A DNA stretch of 9,251 nt. It comes from an uncultured Collinsella sp. Lineage in GTDB: Bacteria > Actinomycetota > Coriobacteriia > Coriobacteriales > Coriobacteriaceae. The stretch's first letter is position 1. Every line of letters begins with the position of its first letter. Below the pieces are notes generated by a model. The model was not told where the DNA came from. It ran no database searches and saw only the letters and a list, made by a program, of their open reading frames with translations. Positions 1 through 6,975 of this stretch are shown one piece after another. The DNA lies in contig USKL01000044.1 in assembly GCA_900555225.1 (NCBI GenBank), positions 1 through 9,251 of the forward strand, read 5' to 3'. Both the position numbers and the translations under genes were made by a program.

Positions 1-1996
1 AGTACTCGCAGATGAGCTCGCAGCCGGCCGGCACGATGCCGTGCATGAGCACGGTCGCCACGCGCAGCTCGGTGAAGGCGTCGACGAGGGCCTGCGTCAT
101 CGCGGTATTGGCTTGCTCGCCCTCAAGCTTGTTGGCAGCCTTGGAGGCGTCGCTCCAGCGCTTGTTGGCGGCGCGCAGGTAGTCGTCGCACACAGCGAGC
201 GCGCGGTGCGTCTCGAACTTGTACATGGCCTGCTCAAACGCGAGGGCGGCCTGCTCGGCGGCCTCCACCACGGTGGCCGAGGCGGCGCCGGCGGGGATGC
301 AACCGTTGCGATAGGGGCTCTCGTCGCCCTCCTTGACGGCGACGCCGTAGAAGCAGCTGCGGGCCAGGCGGTTGAAGACGCCGGTCAAAAGGGCGCTTTC
401 CTTAAGGGCCGGATCGATGACGCGCTTGTCGTCGCAGGCGTGCACCTCGTTGCCGTCCTTGTCCTTGCCGGTCACGCGGGTGTCGTATGCCTTGGGGCTA
501 AAGCTCACCGGCTTCTCGGACAGGCCGAGCGACAGCCAGTGCGCGCGCATCTGCTCGCAGGTGTAGTGGTTGAGCAGGTCGTCTGCCGGCGGGGGAGGCG
601 TCTGCGAGGACGAGCTGGCCTTTTTGCCCATGTAGAGCAGGTGGTAGCAGGCGCTGACGGTGCTCTGCGTGAGGTTCCAACCCAGGGCCTCCCACATGGC
701 GGTCTGCGCGATGCAATAGAAGTAGATGTTGTCCTGGCCAATGAACTGGTAGATCTGTGCGTCATCCGAGCACCACCAGTCGCGCCAGTCGAGCGAGCTG
801 TGCTGGTAGGTGGGCGCGGGGACCTGCGTGGAATCGGCGGCGGGCTCGCCCATGAGGGCGGCATCCTGGGCGGCGACGCCCTCGGTCACGCCGGCGGCCT
901 TGGCATCGCGTGCGAGCACGGTGCGCGTATAGCTGATGGGAGCCCACAGGCTCTCGGGCCAGCACCAGCAGGTGACGTCGGAGACGCCATCGACCTCGGG
1001 CACCGGAACGCCCCAGTCGATGTTGCCGGTGATGCGGAAGGGTACGAGCGCCTTGCCGCTGCGGAAGCGCACGCCGCCGTTGGCGAGCACCGCGTGGGCA
1101 TCGTCGCGCTCCTTCCAGCTGGGGAAGGTGACGGTAAAGCTGCTCTTGTTGCCCTCGGGCTCCAGCACGGTGTGCTCGGGAAGCTGATCCTCGACGGCAT
1201 CGAAGGCCTCGCGGAACTTGTTCTGGATGTAGAGCTGGGCCGGCAGCAGCCACTCTTCCATGGTCTTGGAGACCACGGAGCGAACCTGCGGGTTCTGGGC
1301 GAGCTTGGCGGTATAGGTTTTCATAAAGTCGAGGTAGGCCGGCAGGTCGAAGTAGAGGTTGTCGACCGGGCGCAGCTCGGGCACCTCGCCGGTGAGCTGG
1401 CTCTTGGGCGCGATGAGCTCCTCGGGCTCAAACTGGTGACCCAGGTCGCACTCGTCGGCATAAGCCTTCTCGGACTTGCAGCCCTGGATGGGGCAGCGGC
1501 CGATCACCTGGCGGCCGTTGAGGAACGTGCCGGCCTTGGCGTCGTAGAACTGCAGCGTGGAGCGCTTGGAGATGGTGCCCTGTTCGTGCAGACGCTCGAT
1601 AATCTCGGCGGTCACCTCGTTGTGAATCTGCGCAGCCGGCTCAAGGCCCGAGCCGCCGTAGATATCGCAGCTGATGTTGTAGTTGTTGAGGGTCGCGGCC
1701 TGGCGGGAGTGATTGGACTCGACATACTCGGCGATGGACTTGTCGTAGCCCTCGTTCTCCTTGAGCTTGCGGTAGCTCTCCATGATGGGCGAGCCATAGC
1801 AGTCGGTGCCCGAGGTGAAGATGACGTTCTCGCGGCCCAGACGGTCGCGCAGGAAGCGGGCGAAGAAGTCGGCCGGGACAAAGACGCCACCGACGTGGCC
1901 AAAGTGAAGGCCCTTGTTGCCGTAGGGCTCGCCGGCGGTAACGATGGCGCGGCGAGGCCAGCTGGGACGGTCGTTCATGGAGTATTTGGATGCCAT
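1..1996 (-). CDS. metG: Methionyl-tRNA synthetase-like class I aminoacyl-tRNA ligase (3' end outside window)
   Basis: This would charge tRNA(Met) with methionine in the cytoplasm, using ATP. The 665 visible codons show the class I HIGH motif as HFGH (residues 31-34), followed by an acidic/aromatic stretch typical of MetRS. A zinc-knuckle insert follows, with ligands C168, C173, C183 and H187 (C-x4-C-x9-C-x3-H rather than the usual C-x2-C pairs), and then the MetRS-type segment EPEELIAPKSQLTG. A GQDNIYFY stretch resembles the MetRS Rossmann half. The KMSKS loop is present by position only: residues 458-465 read KKASSSSQ, followed by four prolines and then ADDLLNHY, which is normal for the family after KMSKS. 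The start at 1996 has AAGGAG just upstream; Met7 is an alternative start. The C-terminal part lies beyond base 1. Family assignment is firm. Whether it is the main MetRS or a diverged paralog cannot be decided here. Confidence 0.85.
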   Translation of the reverse strand, partial: MASKYSMNDRPSWPRRAIVTAGEPYGNKGLHFGHVGGVFVPADFFARFLRDRLGRENVIFTSGTDCYGSPIMESYRKLKENEGYDKSIAEYVESNHSRQAATLNNYNISCDIYGGSGLEPAAQIHNEVTAEIIERLHEQGTISKRSTLQFYDAKAGTFLNGRQVIGRCPIQGCKSEKAYADECDLGHQFEPEELIAPKSQLTGEVPELRPVDNLYFDLPAYLDFMKTYTAKLAQNPQVRSVVSKTMEEWLLPAQLYIQNKFREAFDAVEDQLPEHTVLEPEGNKSSFTVTFPSWKERDDAHAVLANGGVRFRSGKALVPFRITGNIDWGVPVPEVDGVSDVTCWCWPESLWAPISYTRTVLARDAKAAGVTEGVAAQDAALMGEPAADSTQVPAPTYQHSSLDWRDWWCSDDAQIYQFIGQDNIYFYCIAQTAMWEALGWNLTQSTVSACYHLLYMGKKASSSSQTPPPPADDLLNHYTCEQMRAHWLSLGLSEKPVSFSPKAYDTRVTGKDKDGNEVHACDDKRVIDPALKESALLTGVFNRLARSCFYGVAVKEGDESPYRNGCIPAGAASATVVEAAEQAALAFEQAMYKFETHRALAVCDDYLRAANKRWSDASKAANKLEGEQANTAMTQALVDAFTELRVATVLMHGIVPAGCELICEY

Positions 1997-2077
1997 GGGA
2001 CTCCTTCGCATATGGTGAGAGCGCGGCCGGGCGCAAGGCCTGGCGACGCGGTGGTCAATTCGTGCATATCGTTCGAC

Positions 2078-2086
2078 ATTATCGCA
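2078..2086 (-). promoter_or_regulatory. Possible extended -10 promoter for the metG-like gene
   Basis: On the minus strand the 132-bp divergent gap contains TGCGATAAT, which matches an extended -10 (TGn followed by five of six bases of TATAAT). No good -35 is seen at 16-18 bp, which is acceptable for extended -10 promoters. It would give a leader of roughly 75 nt before the start at 1996. Seen by eye only. Confidence 0.35.
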
Positions 2087-2128
2087 CATGCGGACGGGTA
2101 CGTGGCAGGGGCGCTATCCTAAGATGCT

Positions 2129-2695
2129 ATGAATGAGATTTCCAACATACATGCGTTTGAGGACGAGGATTTTCTGCACGCCTGCTTTGTGTGGGGGATG
2201 GCCGTGCTCGGCGCATTTGCCGTGTGCCTGGTGCCGGTGTTTATGCTTATGGGCGGGCCTGCGGACTTGGATGCGGCTGACGCGGGCGGCTGGATGGCTG
2301 TCGTGGGCTGGATAGTCGGCTTGGCTGCGGTTTCGGCGGCGTCATTTGCCGTGCACGAGCTGGTGCACGGTGTGTTTTTTAAGCTGCTGGCGCCTGTGGG
2401 CGCGAAGGTGACCTTTGGGGCGAATCGCGAGACGGCGATGATCTATGCCTGCGCCGAGGGCGTGGTGTATTCGCGCCGGCGGTACGTGGCAGTTTGCCTG
2501 GCACCGACGGTTGTTGTGACGACAGCGTTTGCCCTGGGGTTTGCGTTCTCGGGCTATCCGCTGCTGTGCTACCTGGCGACCGGCTTGCATTTGTCGGGCT
2601 GTGTGGGCGACTGGTATTACGTGCGGACCATCTTGCGCGACCGCCGCATTGTCGCCTGCGAGGACACGTCCTTCGGCGTGCGCTTTTTCGGGTGA
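2129..2695 (+). CDS. DUF3267-family membrane protein, putative zincin metallopeptidase
   Basis: A 188-residue integral membrane protein. It has hydrophobic segments at about 19-41, 56-75, 119-139 and 143-160. The second helix runs straight into HELVH (H76, E77, H80), a zincin-type HExxH motif inside or next to the membrane, as in DUF3267 and the M50-like proteins. A later GDWYYV segment (D161) is placed where these families put a third acidic zinc ligand. The substrate is unknown and the family is mostly uncharacterised, so proteolysis is inference from the motif. The start at 2129 has no clear Shine-Dalgarno sequence upstream; the next gene starts within 11 nt of its stop, so the two are probably co-transcribed. 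The family call is fairly sure and the biochemical role is not. Confidence 0.8.
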   Translation: MNEISNIHAFEDEDFLHACFVWGMAVLGAFAVCLVPVFMLMGGPADLDAADAGGWMAVVGWIVGLAAVSAASFAVHELVHGVFFKLLAPVGAKVTFGANRETAMIYACAEGVVYSRRRYVAVCLAPTVVVTTAFALGFAFSGYPLLCYLATGLHLSGCVGDWYYVRTILRDRRIVACEDTSFGVRFFG

Positions 2696-2705
2696 GGAGA
2701 TGTCG

Positions 2706-3281
2706 ATGAAGCCGTTGTTGTTGCACGCCTGCTGTGCGCCGTGCTCTCTTGAGCCGGTCCGCCTGCTGCGCGAGGAAGGGTTTGAGCCCACAATCTGCTG
2801 GACAAACCCCAATATTCAGCCGCACGATGAATGGCAGCGGCGTTTGGACGAGCTGCGCCGGTGGTGTGCCGATGGCGACATCGAGCTTATCGAGGCGGGG
2901 GAGGACCGGGAGCGCTGGGAGGCCGGCGTGGCCCCGCTGGGCGCCGATCGAGCCCGTCGCTGTCGCGCATGCTATGCCCTGCGTCTGGCCGAGGCGTGCC
3001 GTGTGGCCCAGGAGCGCGGGTTTGAGTTTGTGGGCACGACGCTCGCCGTCTCGCCGTATCAGCTGTTCGACACCTGCAATGACGTGCTCGAGCACTTGGC
3101 GGCGGCACATGGGCTCACCCCGGTGATTCGCGATTTTCGCCCGTATTACCCCGAGGCGACACGCCGTTCGCGCGAGCTTGGCATGTATCGGCAGAACTAC
3201 TGTGGTTGCCGCTTCTCGGCTGTCGAGGCGGCCATGGACCGCGCCCGTATCCGCGACGAGCGCAAAGCCGCCAAAAAGTAG
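2706..3281 (+). CDS. queH: Epoxyqueuosine reductase QueH
   Basis: QueH reduces epoxyqueuosine to queuosine at the wobble base of GUN-anticodon tRNAs; it is the non-homologous replacement of the cobalamin enzyme QueG. The 191-residue protein has the family hallmarks in order: HACCAPC at 7-13 (C9, C10, C13), TNPNI at 33-37, the C86-x2-C89 pair followed by YALRL, the TTLxVSPY segment at 111-118, and YRQNYCGC at 161-168 (C166, C168). These cysteines bind the iron-sulfur centre in the family. An ATG at 2700 is in frame but directly abuts the GGAG at 2696-2699; the ATG at 2706 leaves a 6-nt spacer and is preferred. It follows the DUF3267 gene with a 10-nt gap. No other queuosine gene is visible. 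Length and motifs are normal, so this call is secure. Confidence 0.95.
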   Translation: MKPLLLHACCAPCSLEPVRLLREEGFEPTICWTNPNIQPHDEWQRRLDELRRWCADGDIELIEAGEDRERWEAGVAPLGADRARRCRACYALRLAEACRVAQERGFEFVGTTLAVSPYQLFDTCNDVLEHLAAAHGLTPVIRDFRPYYPEATRRSRELGMYRQNYCGCRFSAVEAAMDRARIRDERKAAKK

Positions 3282-3341
3282 TTCATTTGGGCTGGGGCCT
3301 TGAGCTGTCTGTGCGGTACGGTCGTTTTTGGGAAAGTCGAT

Positions 3342-3998
3342 TTAATTAAGCGTGTGATCGTGGCTCGCTTGATACCAAACGACGACTCCTATGATTCTAA
3401 TCCTCCGTTTGTTAAACATCAGATCCGGACTTGCTGTTGCATATGAATGGGACGACAGCACAATCATGTCGTTTCCTTCTGCAAATCGCCTAATTACCGG
3501 TGTTTTACCGTCTGCGAGCGCCAATACAGCACAGCCGTTCCAAGGCTTTGCGGTGGTATCGACAAGTAGTAAGCTGCCGGGAGGGTAAATGCGGGACATT
3601 TCGTCACCTTTGATTTTAACGAAAACGCTATGTGGGTGACGCTTGGCTACGTCTACGGGCGCGCAAGCATTTTGTTGGCTGTGCGTGATGCGGCGCTTTT
3701 GCGATTCGATATCGATGACGGGAAATGCGCCCTCCATTTCGTGGATAGCAGGGTCTTCGTCGGTGACGATTCTTTTATTTGCGAGCTTTACGGCCAAACC
3801 GTTTTCCTCGCCAACAAGTTCATCGCGGGTGCAACCGAAGAGCGCTTGTAACTTTTCAATATGGCGCTCACGGGGGGCATACCGACTTTTTTCCCAACGA
3901 CAAACGGTCTCTTTAGATACCCCCAACATCTCTGCAAGTTGCGCCTGACCAAGATGCTCCATGGTGCGGAGTTTACGAATATTTGCCCCGAAGCCCAT
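3342..3998 (-). CDS. XRE-family regulator with LexA-like S24 C-terminal domain
   Basis: A DNA-binding transcription factor of 218 residues. Residues 7-62 form an XRE/Cro-CI helix-turn-helix (QAQLAEMLGVSKETVCRWEK contains the recognition helix). A charged linker covers about 63-115. Residues about 122-210 resemble the LexA/CI/UmuD S24 fold: the segment VFVKIKGDEM aligns with the GDSM active-site motif and GKTPVIRRF with the lysine-bearing strand. The catalytic Ser is Glu133 here and the Lys is replaced by Arg (170/171), so self-cleavage is not expected. The longest reading frame begins upstream at 4031, but ATG 3998 has AGAGG at a good distance and starts directly before the HTH; it lies 2 nt after the stop of the upstream deiminase paralog, pointing to a single transcript and possible translational coupling. 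The likely target is the divergent arc promoters nearby (inference). It converges on queH across 60 bp in which I see no convincing terminator hairpin. Confidence 0.85.
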   Translation of the reverse strand: MGFGANIRKLRTMEHLGQAQLAEMLGVSKETVCRWEKSRYAPRERHIEKLQALFGCTRDELVGEENGLAVKLANKRIVTDEDPAIHEMEGAFPVIDIESQKRRITHSQQNACAPVDVAKRHPHSVFVKIKGDEMSRIYPPGSLLLVDTTAKPWNGCAVLALADGKTPVIRRFAEGNDMIVLSSHSYATASPDLMFNKRRIRIIGVVVWYQASHDHTLN

Positions 3999-4000
3999 GG

Positions 4001-5251
4001 CTATAGATCCTCTCGCCACAGGGGGAGGCATAGACAGTTTGTGCCACCATAGCCTTTGGTGAGCTCGTCAATGGATAACGGGAATAATTCCATTCCTGCT
4101 TTCTCAAGCGCTTCGTTGGTCCAAACGTTTTCTTCATATACGCATAGTTTTCCTGGCGAGAGCGCAAGGATAGACGTTGCGTTGTTCCGGCGCTCTCTTT
4201 CGTAGGCGGTTTGATTCCCGCCTCCGCAGTCAATTACTTTTATTGGTTCGCAACAGGCTGCAGAGAGTATTTCCGGAATCGTGCGATCGATAGGAGTGAT
4301 CGTAAGGCCCTTTCCGGATCGTTTTAGTTGAATGCTGTATGCATCAACGGCATTGCATATCTCACGATCGATGAGGAACGCGTCGTGATCAATTCTACTT
4401 ATGAACGTATCGAGGTGGATACGCAGCCCGTCAGAGGGGACTCGAATCGCAATTAGCTCGGTGGTCTGGAATTTATTTGAGGTCAGGAGCTCTTTTGCAA
4501 GTGACTCGACGGCGGCGGGTTCAGTTCGGTCAGAGATTCCAACTAAAATTGTCTTAGCACTGATAACAAGAATGTCTCCGCCTTCGATATGGTAACTACT
4601 CCTGTTCAAATCACATACTGGGGTTTCTCCCATGATCTTGTGGTGGGTGAATATCTGCCGGTATAAGGCGACCTCACGATCACGCTCAGGCCAATACATA
4701 TGATTTAGGATGATGCCGTCTCCGACTACCACAGCAGGATCACGAGTGAAAAAAAGCGTGTTGAGGGGATTGACCAAGAGCGAGGCGGGGTCAAATTGCT
4801 CGTGCACGAGCGCTCGTAGTGTTTCCGACTGGTTTGAACATAGCTCAGTGTCTCCAAAGCGAATGCCGTTAAGTACTATATTCACCAATTCCTGGGTGTT
4901 CTTAGCGTTCTCAAACAGCTGGGTTATTGTCTCGAGGAACTCTCTGCCTGTTGCTCCGCTGCAACGGAGGTAGTCATCAATAAAATATTTAAGTGATTGG
5001 GGCTCAGTTTCAAGTGAGTCTTCGAGAAGGTCCCTAATTTCAATGGTTTCTACGCCATGCTTCTTAAGTAATTGAACCATGGAATCGTGCTCATATATTG
5101 CTTTGTCGAGGTCAAAACGACCGCTCCATTTTCGCAGGGAGAAAACTTGGCTGAAGTCGGCATCAGGGTAGTTTTGTGTTTCAGCTCCAGGTCGATGGAC
5201 AAGTACGGCTTTTAAATGACCGATTTCATTTGTTATGTGTACGCCTTGCAT
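4001..5251 (-). CDS. Divergent arginine deiminase paralog
   Basis: Arginine deiminases hydrolyse arginine to citrulline and ammonia through a covalent cysteine intermediate. This 416-residue protein has the full family length and the catalytic set: FTRD (D171), IEGGD (E223), HLDT (H279, D281) and a C-terminal Cys at 406 in GYGGTNC. It ends in LPLWRED like the second copy. It differs from typical ArcA in several places: the residue two after the conserved Lys/Arg-Gly (Arg401 in Pseudomonas numbering) is Tyr401, His405 is Asn405, the conserved substrate-contacting Asn before FTRD is Thr165, the usual LLFDD segment is replaced around 36-47, and REQWNDGSNTL is replaced by RERRNNATSIL. The start at 5251 has AGGAG with a 6-nt spacer. 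It is followed after 2 nt by the XRE regulator and lies back to back with the yfcC-arcA-arcB operon. Activity on arginine is plausible but unproven; a different guanidino substrate or a sensory role is possible. Confidence 0.85.
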   Translation of the reverse strand: MQGVHITNEIGHLKAVLVHRPGAETQNYPDADFSQVFSLRKWSGRFDLDKAIYEHDSMVQLLKKHGVETIEIRDLLEDSLETEPQSLKYFIDDYLRCSGATGREFLETITQLFENAKNTQELVNIVLNGIRFGDTELCSNQSETLRALVHEQFDPASLLVNPLNTLFFTRDPAVVVGDGIILNHMYWPERDREVALYRQIFTHHKIMGETPVCDLNRSSYHIEGGDILVISAKTILVGISDRTEPAAVESLAKELLTSNKFQTTELIAIRVPSDGLRIHLDTFISRIDHDAFLIDREICNAVDAYSIQLKRSGKGLTITPIDRTIPEILSAACCEPIKVIDCGGGNQTAYERERRNNATSILALSPGKLCVYEENVWTNEALEKAGMELFPLSIDELTKGYGGTNCLCLPLWREDL

Positions 5252-5276
5252 GTCTGTCTCCTGTCCTGCTGGTTTT

Positions 5277-5282
5277 TATATA
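5277..5282 (-). promoter_or_regulatory. Possible -10 element for the deiminase paralog-regulator transcript
   Basis: The minus strand reads TATATA here, about 25 nt before the start codon at 5251, a distance that leaves room for a short leader with the AGGAG site. No recognisable -35 lies 17 bp upstream, so an activator may be needed, or the true promoter is elsewhere. Confidence 0.3.
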
Positions 5283-5334
5283 AGGCTAAGGCAGGTTCCT
5301 TGTTGTGTTGCGGAAAAGTTAAAAGACGTATGTA

Positions 5335-5351
5335 ATTGATAAATAACATCA
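5335..5351. repeat. Operator-like repeat, copy 1
   Basis: The sequence is ATTGATAAATAACATCA. With flanking bases it contains the perfect inverted repeat AATTGAT (5334-5340), 7-bp spacer, ATCAATT (5348-5354). It matches copy 2 at 15 of 17 positions. The half-site TTGAT/ATCAA is FNR-like, but FNR sites have a 4-bp spacer, so FNR itself is unlikely. Confidence 0.55.
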
Positions 5352-5365
5352 ATTTTAAATATCAG

Positions 5366-5382
5366 ATTGATTAATAACGTCA
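5366..5382. repeat. Operator-like repeat, copy 2
   Basis: The sequence is ATTGATTAATAACGTCA, starting 31 bp after copy 1, so both copies face the same side of the helix. The right half is weaker (GTCA instead of ATCA). It overlaps a separate small palindrome ATCA-GAT-TGAT at 5361-5371. Confidence 0.55.
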
Positions 5383-5425
5383 CTTTAGCTGCCGTTCATA
5401 GGTGAAAAGCGACACGATGGCGATG

Positions 5426-5439
5426 GTTGGCCGACCAAC
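5426..5439. repeat. GTTGG-CCGA-CCAAC inverted repeat
   Basis: A perfect 5-bp dyad with a 4-bp centre, about 65 bp before the yfcC start. It could be a regulator site or a small hairpin. It is not followed by a T-run, so it does not look like a terminator. It covers the poor -35 (5431-5436) of the putative rightward promoter. Confidence 0.4.
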
Positions 5440-5459
5440 GCTGAGCAACCTCATACATT
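5431..5459 (+). promoter_or_regulatory. Weak candidate promoter for yfcC-arcA-arcB
   Basis: TACATT at 5454-5459 matches four of six bases of the -10 consensus, and CCGACC at 5431-5436 (17-bp spacer) matches three of six of the -35. It is the best placed pair upstream of the ribosome site but is weak, in keeping with a promoter that depends on an activator. Other positions are possible. Confidence 0.2.
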
Positions 5460-5504
5460 TATGGTGCCAGCTGGATAGATGGGAAAAGGAATGAAGGAGG
5501 AGAA

Positions 5505-6947
5505 ATGGCAGCGGAAAGTTCGAAAGGCATCAAGCAGTTCAAGGTCCCGCACGTATATGCGATCATCTTTGCACTTATGGTCATCTTCGCTGTTCTCACG
5601 TGGATTGTTCCCTCTGGGTCCTATCAGCGTCAGGAGGTGAACGGTCGTGAAGTCACTGTCGCAGGTACGTATGAGCAGAGTGAAAAGACATATATTGACG
5701 AGGAAACCGGGGATGAAGTAGATCTCAGACAAGGCGTCTTCGATGTTCTTCAGGCTCCAACGCGCGGTATACAAGAGGCAATTGAGGTCGTTGCATTCAT
5801 CTTGATTGTGGGCGGTTCGTTTCAGGTTATTACTAAAACGGGCGCTATCACGAGCGGAATGGGTCGTGTCGTTCGCCGCTTTAAGAACAAAGACATTCTA
5901 ATTATTCCTATTGCGATGGTTCTCTTTGCATTGGGCGGAACGAGCTTTGGCATGGCGGAAGAAACTCTTCCGTTCTTTGCGATCTTCATGCCAATTATGA
6001 TGGCTATGGGCTTCGACTCGATGACGGCGTTCATGGTCGTGTTCGTTGGAGCGCGCACGGGTTACATCGCCTCAACGATTAATCCGTTTAATGTTCTCAT
6101 TGCGCAAGGTATTCTTGGTATTCAGGGCAACCCCCAGCTGTGGCTGCGTATGATTGCCTGGGTTGTTTTGACCGCCGTTGCAATTACTTGGGTTGTCCTC
6201 TATGCACGAAGGGTAAAGAAGAACCCTGAGTCATCGATCACATTTGAGGATGATATCACCAAGAAAGTCGAGTTCGCTGCCGATGAATCTGCCCTTGACG
6301 CGGAATTTACGGGTCGTCAAAAAGGCGTGCTTGCGGTATTTATCGCTGGTATGTGCCTTATCATCTGGGGACTTGTGACCCAGGGCTGGTATATGAACGA
6401 GATTTCTGCGGTCTTTTTGGCCATGGGCCTGTTGGCTGGTGTTATTGCGGGCTTTAGTCAGGACGTCATCGCTCAGGAATTTGTTGCGGGTATCGCTGAC
6501 TTTGCTTTCTCGGCAATTGTCGTTGGACTTGCGCGTGGCATCCTTGTCATTGCCTCTGACGGCATGATCATTGATACCATCCTCAATGCGCTCGCTACTG
6601 GTCTGGGCGGCATCCCGGCGGTTCTCTTTACTACGCTTCTTTATGCGGTTGAGAACCTCCTGGCGATTCTGGTTCCCAGCTCATCTGGCCTTGCAGCACT
6701 GACCGCTCCCATTTTTGGACCTTTGACCGAACTCATGGGCCTTAATCCCGAGGCTGCCGTGTGGGCTCTCTCCATGGGTAGCGCGACGATGTCTTTGATC
6801 TGTCCTACTAGCGCCATTCTTGTAGCGGGTTTGGGCGTGTGTAAGATCAAGCTTGGCCAGTGGTGGAAGACCGTTTGGAAATTCTTCTTGGTCGTGTCGC
6901 TCATCAATATCGTATTCGTAGCAATCTCGGGACTTATTGCCCTGTAG
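5505..6947 (+). CDS. yfcC: YfcC-family basic amino acid transporter, probable arginine/ornithine antiporter
   Basis: A 480-residue polytopic membrane protein of the YfcC/DcuC-like C4-dicarboxylate carrier superfamily. The first helix (about 17-36) ends in the family signature WIVPSGSY, followed by an acidic hydrophilic loop (about 38-85). GMAEETLPFF (149-158) and PSSSGLAALTAPIF (391-404) are the two conserved substrate-path signatures of the family, and roughly a dozen hydrophobic stretches fill the rest. Members of this family sit in arginine deiminase operons of Firmicutes and take the place of ArcD, exchanging arginine for ornithine across the membrane. That substrate is inferred here from position: first gene of the arc operon, 28 nt before arcA. 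The start at 5505 is fixed by AAGGAGGAG just upstream. Transport of another amino acid or peptide is the main alternative. Confidence 0.87.
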   Translation: MAAESSKGIKQFKVPHVYAIIFALMVIFAVLTWIVPSGSYQRQEVNGREVTVAGTYEQSEKTYIDEETGDEVDLRQGVFDVLQAPTRGIQEAIEVVAFILIVGGSFQVITKTGAITSGMGRVVRRFKNKDILIIPIAMVLFALGGTSFGMAEETLPFFAIFMPIMMAMGFDSMTAFMVVFVGARTGYIASTINPFNVLIAQGILGIQGNPQLWLRMIAWVVLTAVAITWVVLYARRVKKNPESSITFEDDITKKVEFAADESALDAEFTGRQKGVLAVFIAGMCLIIWGLVTQGWYMNEISAVFLAMGLLAGVIAGFSQDVIAQEFVAGIADFAFSAIVVGLARGILVIASDGMIIDTILNALATGLGGIPAVLFTTLLYAVENLLAILVPSSSGLAALTAPIFGPLTELMGLNPEAAVWALSMGSATMSLICPTSAILVAGLGVCKIKLGQWWKTVWKFFLVVSLINIVFVAISGLIAL

Positions 6948-6975
6948 GTTTCATGGCTGAAATGGAGTAACAGGA

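Larger units (their letters stand above)
5252..5504. promoter_or_regulatory. Divergent intergenic control region of the arginine locus
   Basis: These 253 bp separate the two deiminase transcription units and must hold both promoters. They are AT-rich in the centre (about 5325-5385) and contain, left to right, a tandem TAAGGC pair (5281-5292), the TGAT-N7-RTCA direct repeats (5335-5382), a tandem CGATGG pair (5415-5426) and a GTTGG-N4-CCAAC dyad (5426-5439). The rightward gene has a strong AAGGAGGAG ribosome site at 5494-5502. No textbook ArgR box or CcpA cre site is evident by eye. Confidence 0.7.

Noticed and set aside
41..2122. Very long rightward open frame (693 codons)
   Set aside because: It lies antisense to the metG-like gene, is made of low-complexity Gly/Ala/Val/Leu sequence with no recognisable domain, and is a by-product of high-GC codon use in the real minus-strand gene.
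2379..3110. Leftward open frame opposite queH and the DUF3267 gene
   Set aside because: Arg/Pro-rich translation with no family resemblance; the plus strand has two well supported genes here with ribosome sites.
3282..3341. Intrinsic terminator between queH and the regulator
   Set aside because: I looked on both strands and found a T-run (3325-3329) but no stem of useful length before it.
5281..5292. CRISPR or satellite-like repeat
   Set aside because: Only two tandem copies of TAAGGC; short and not array-like.
5335..5354. FNR box
   Set aside because: The half-sites TTGAT and ATCAA match FNR, but the spacer is 7 bp rather than 4, and no FNR-type gene is in the window.
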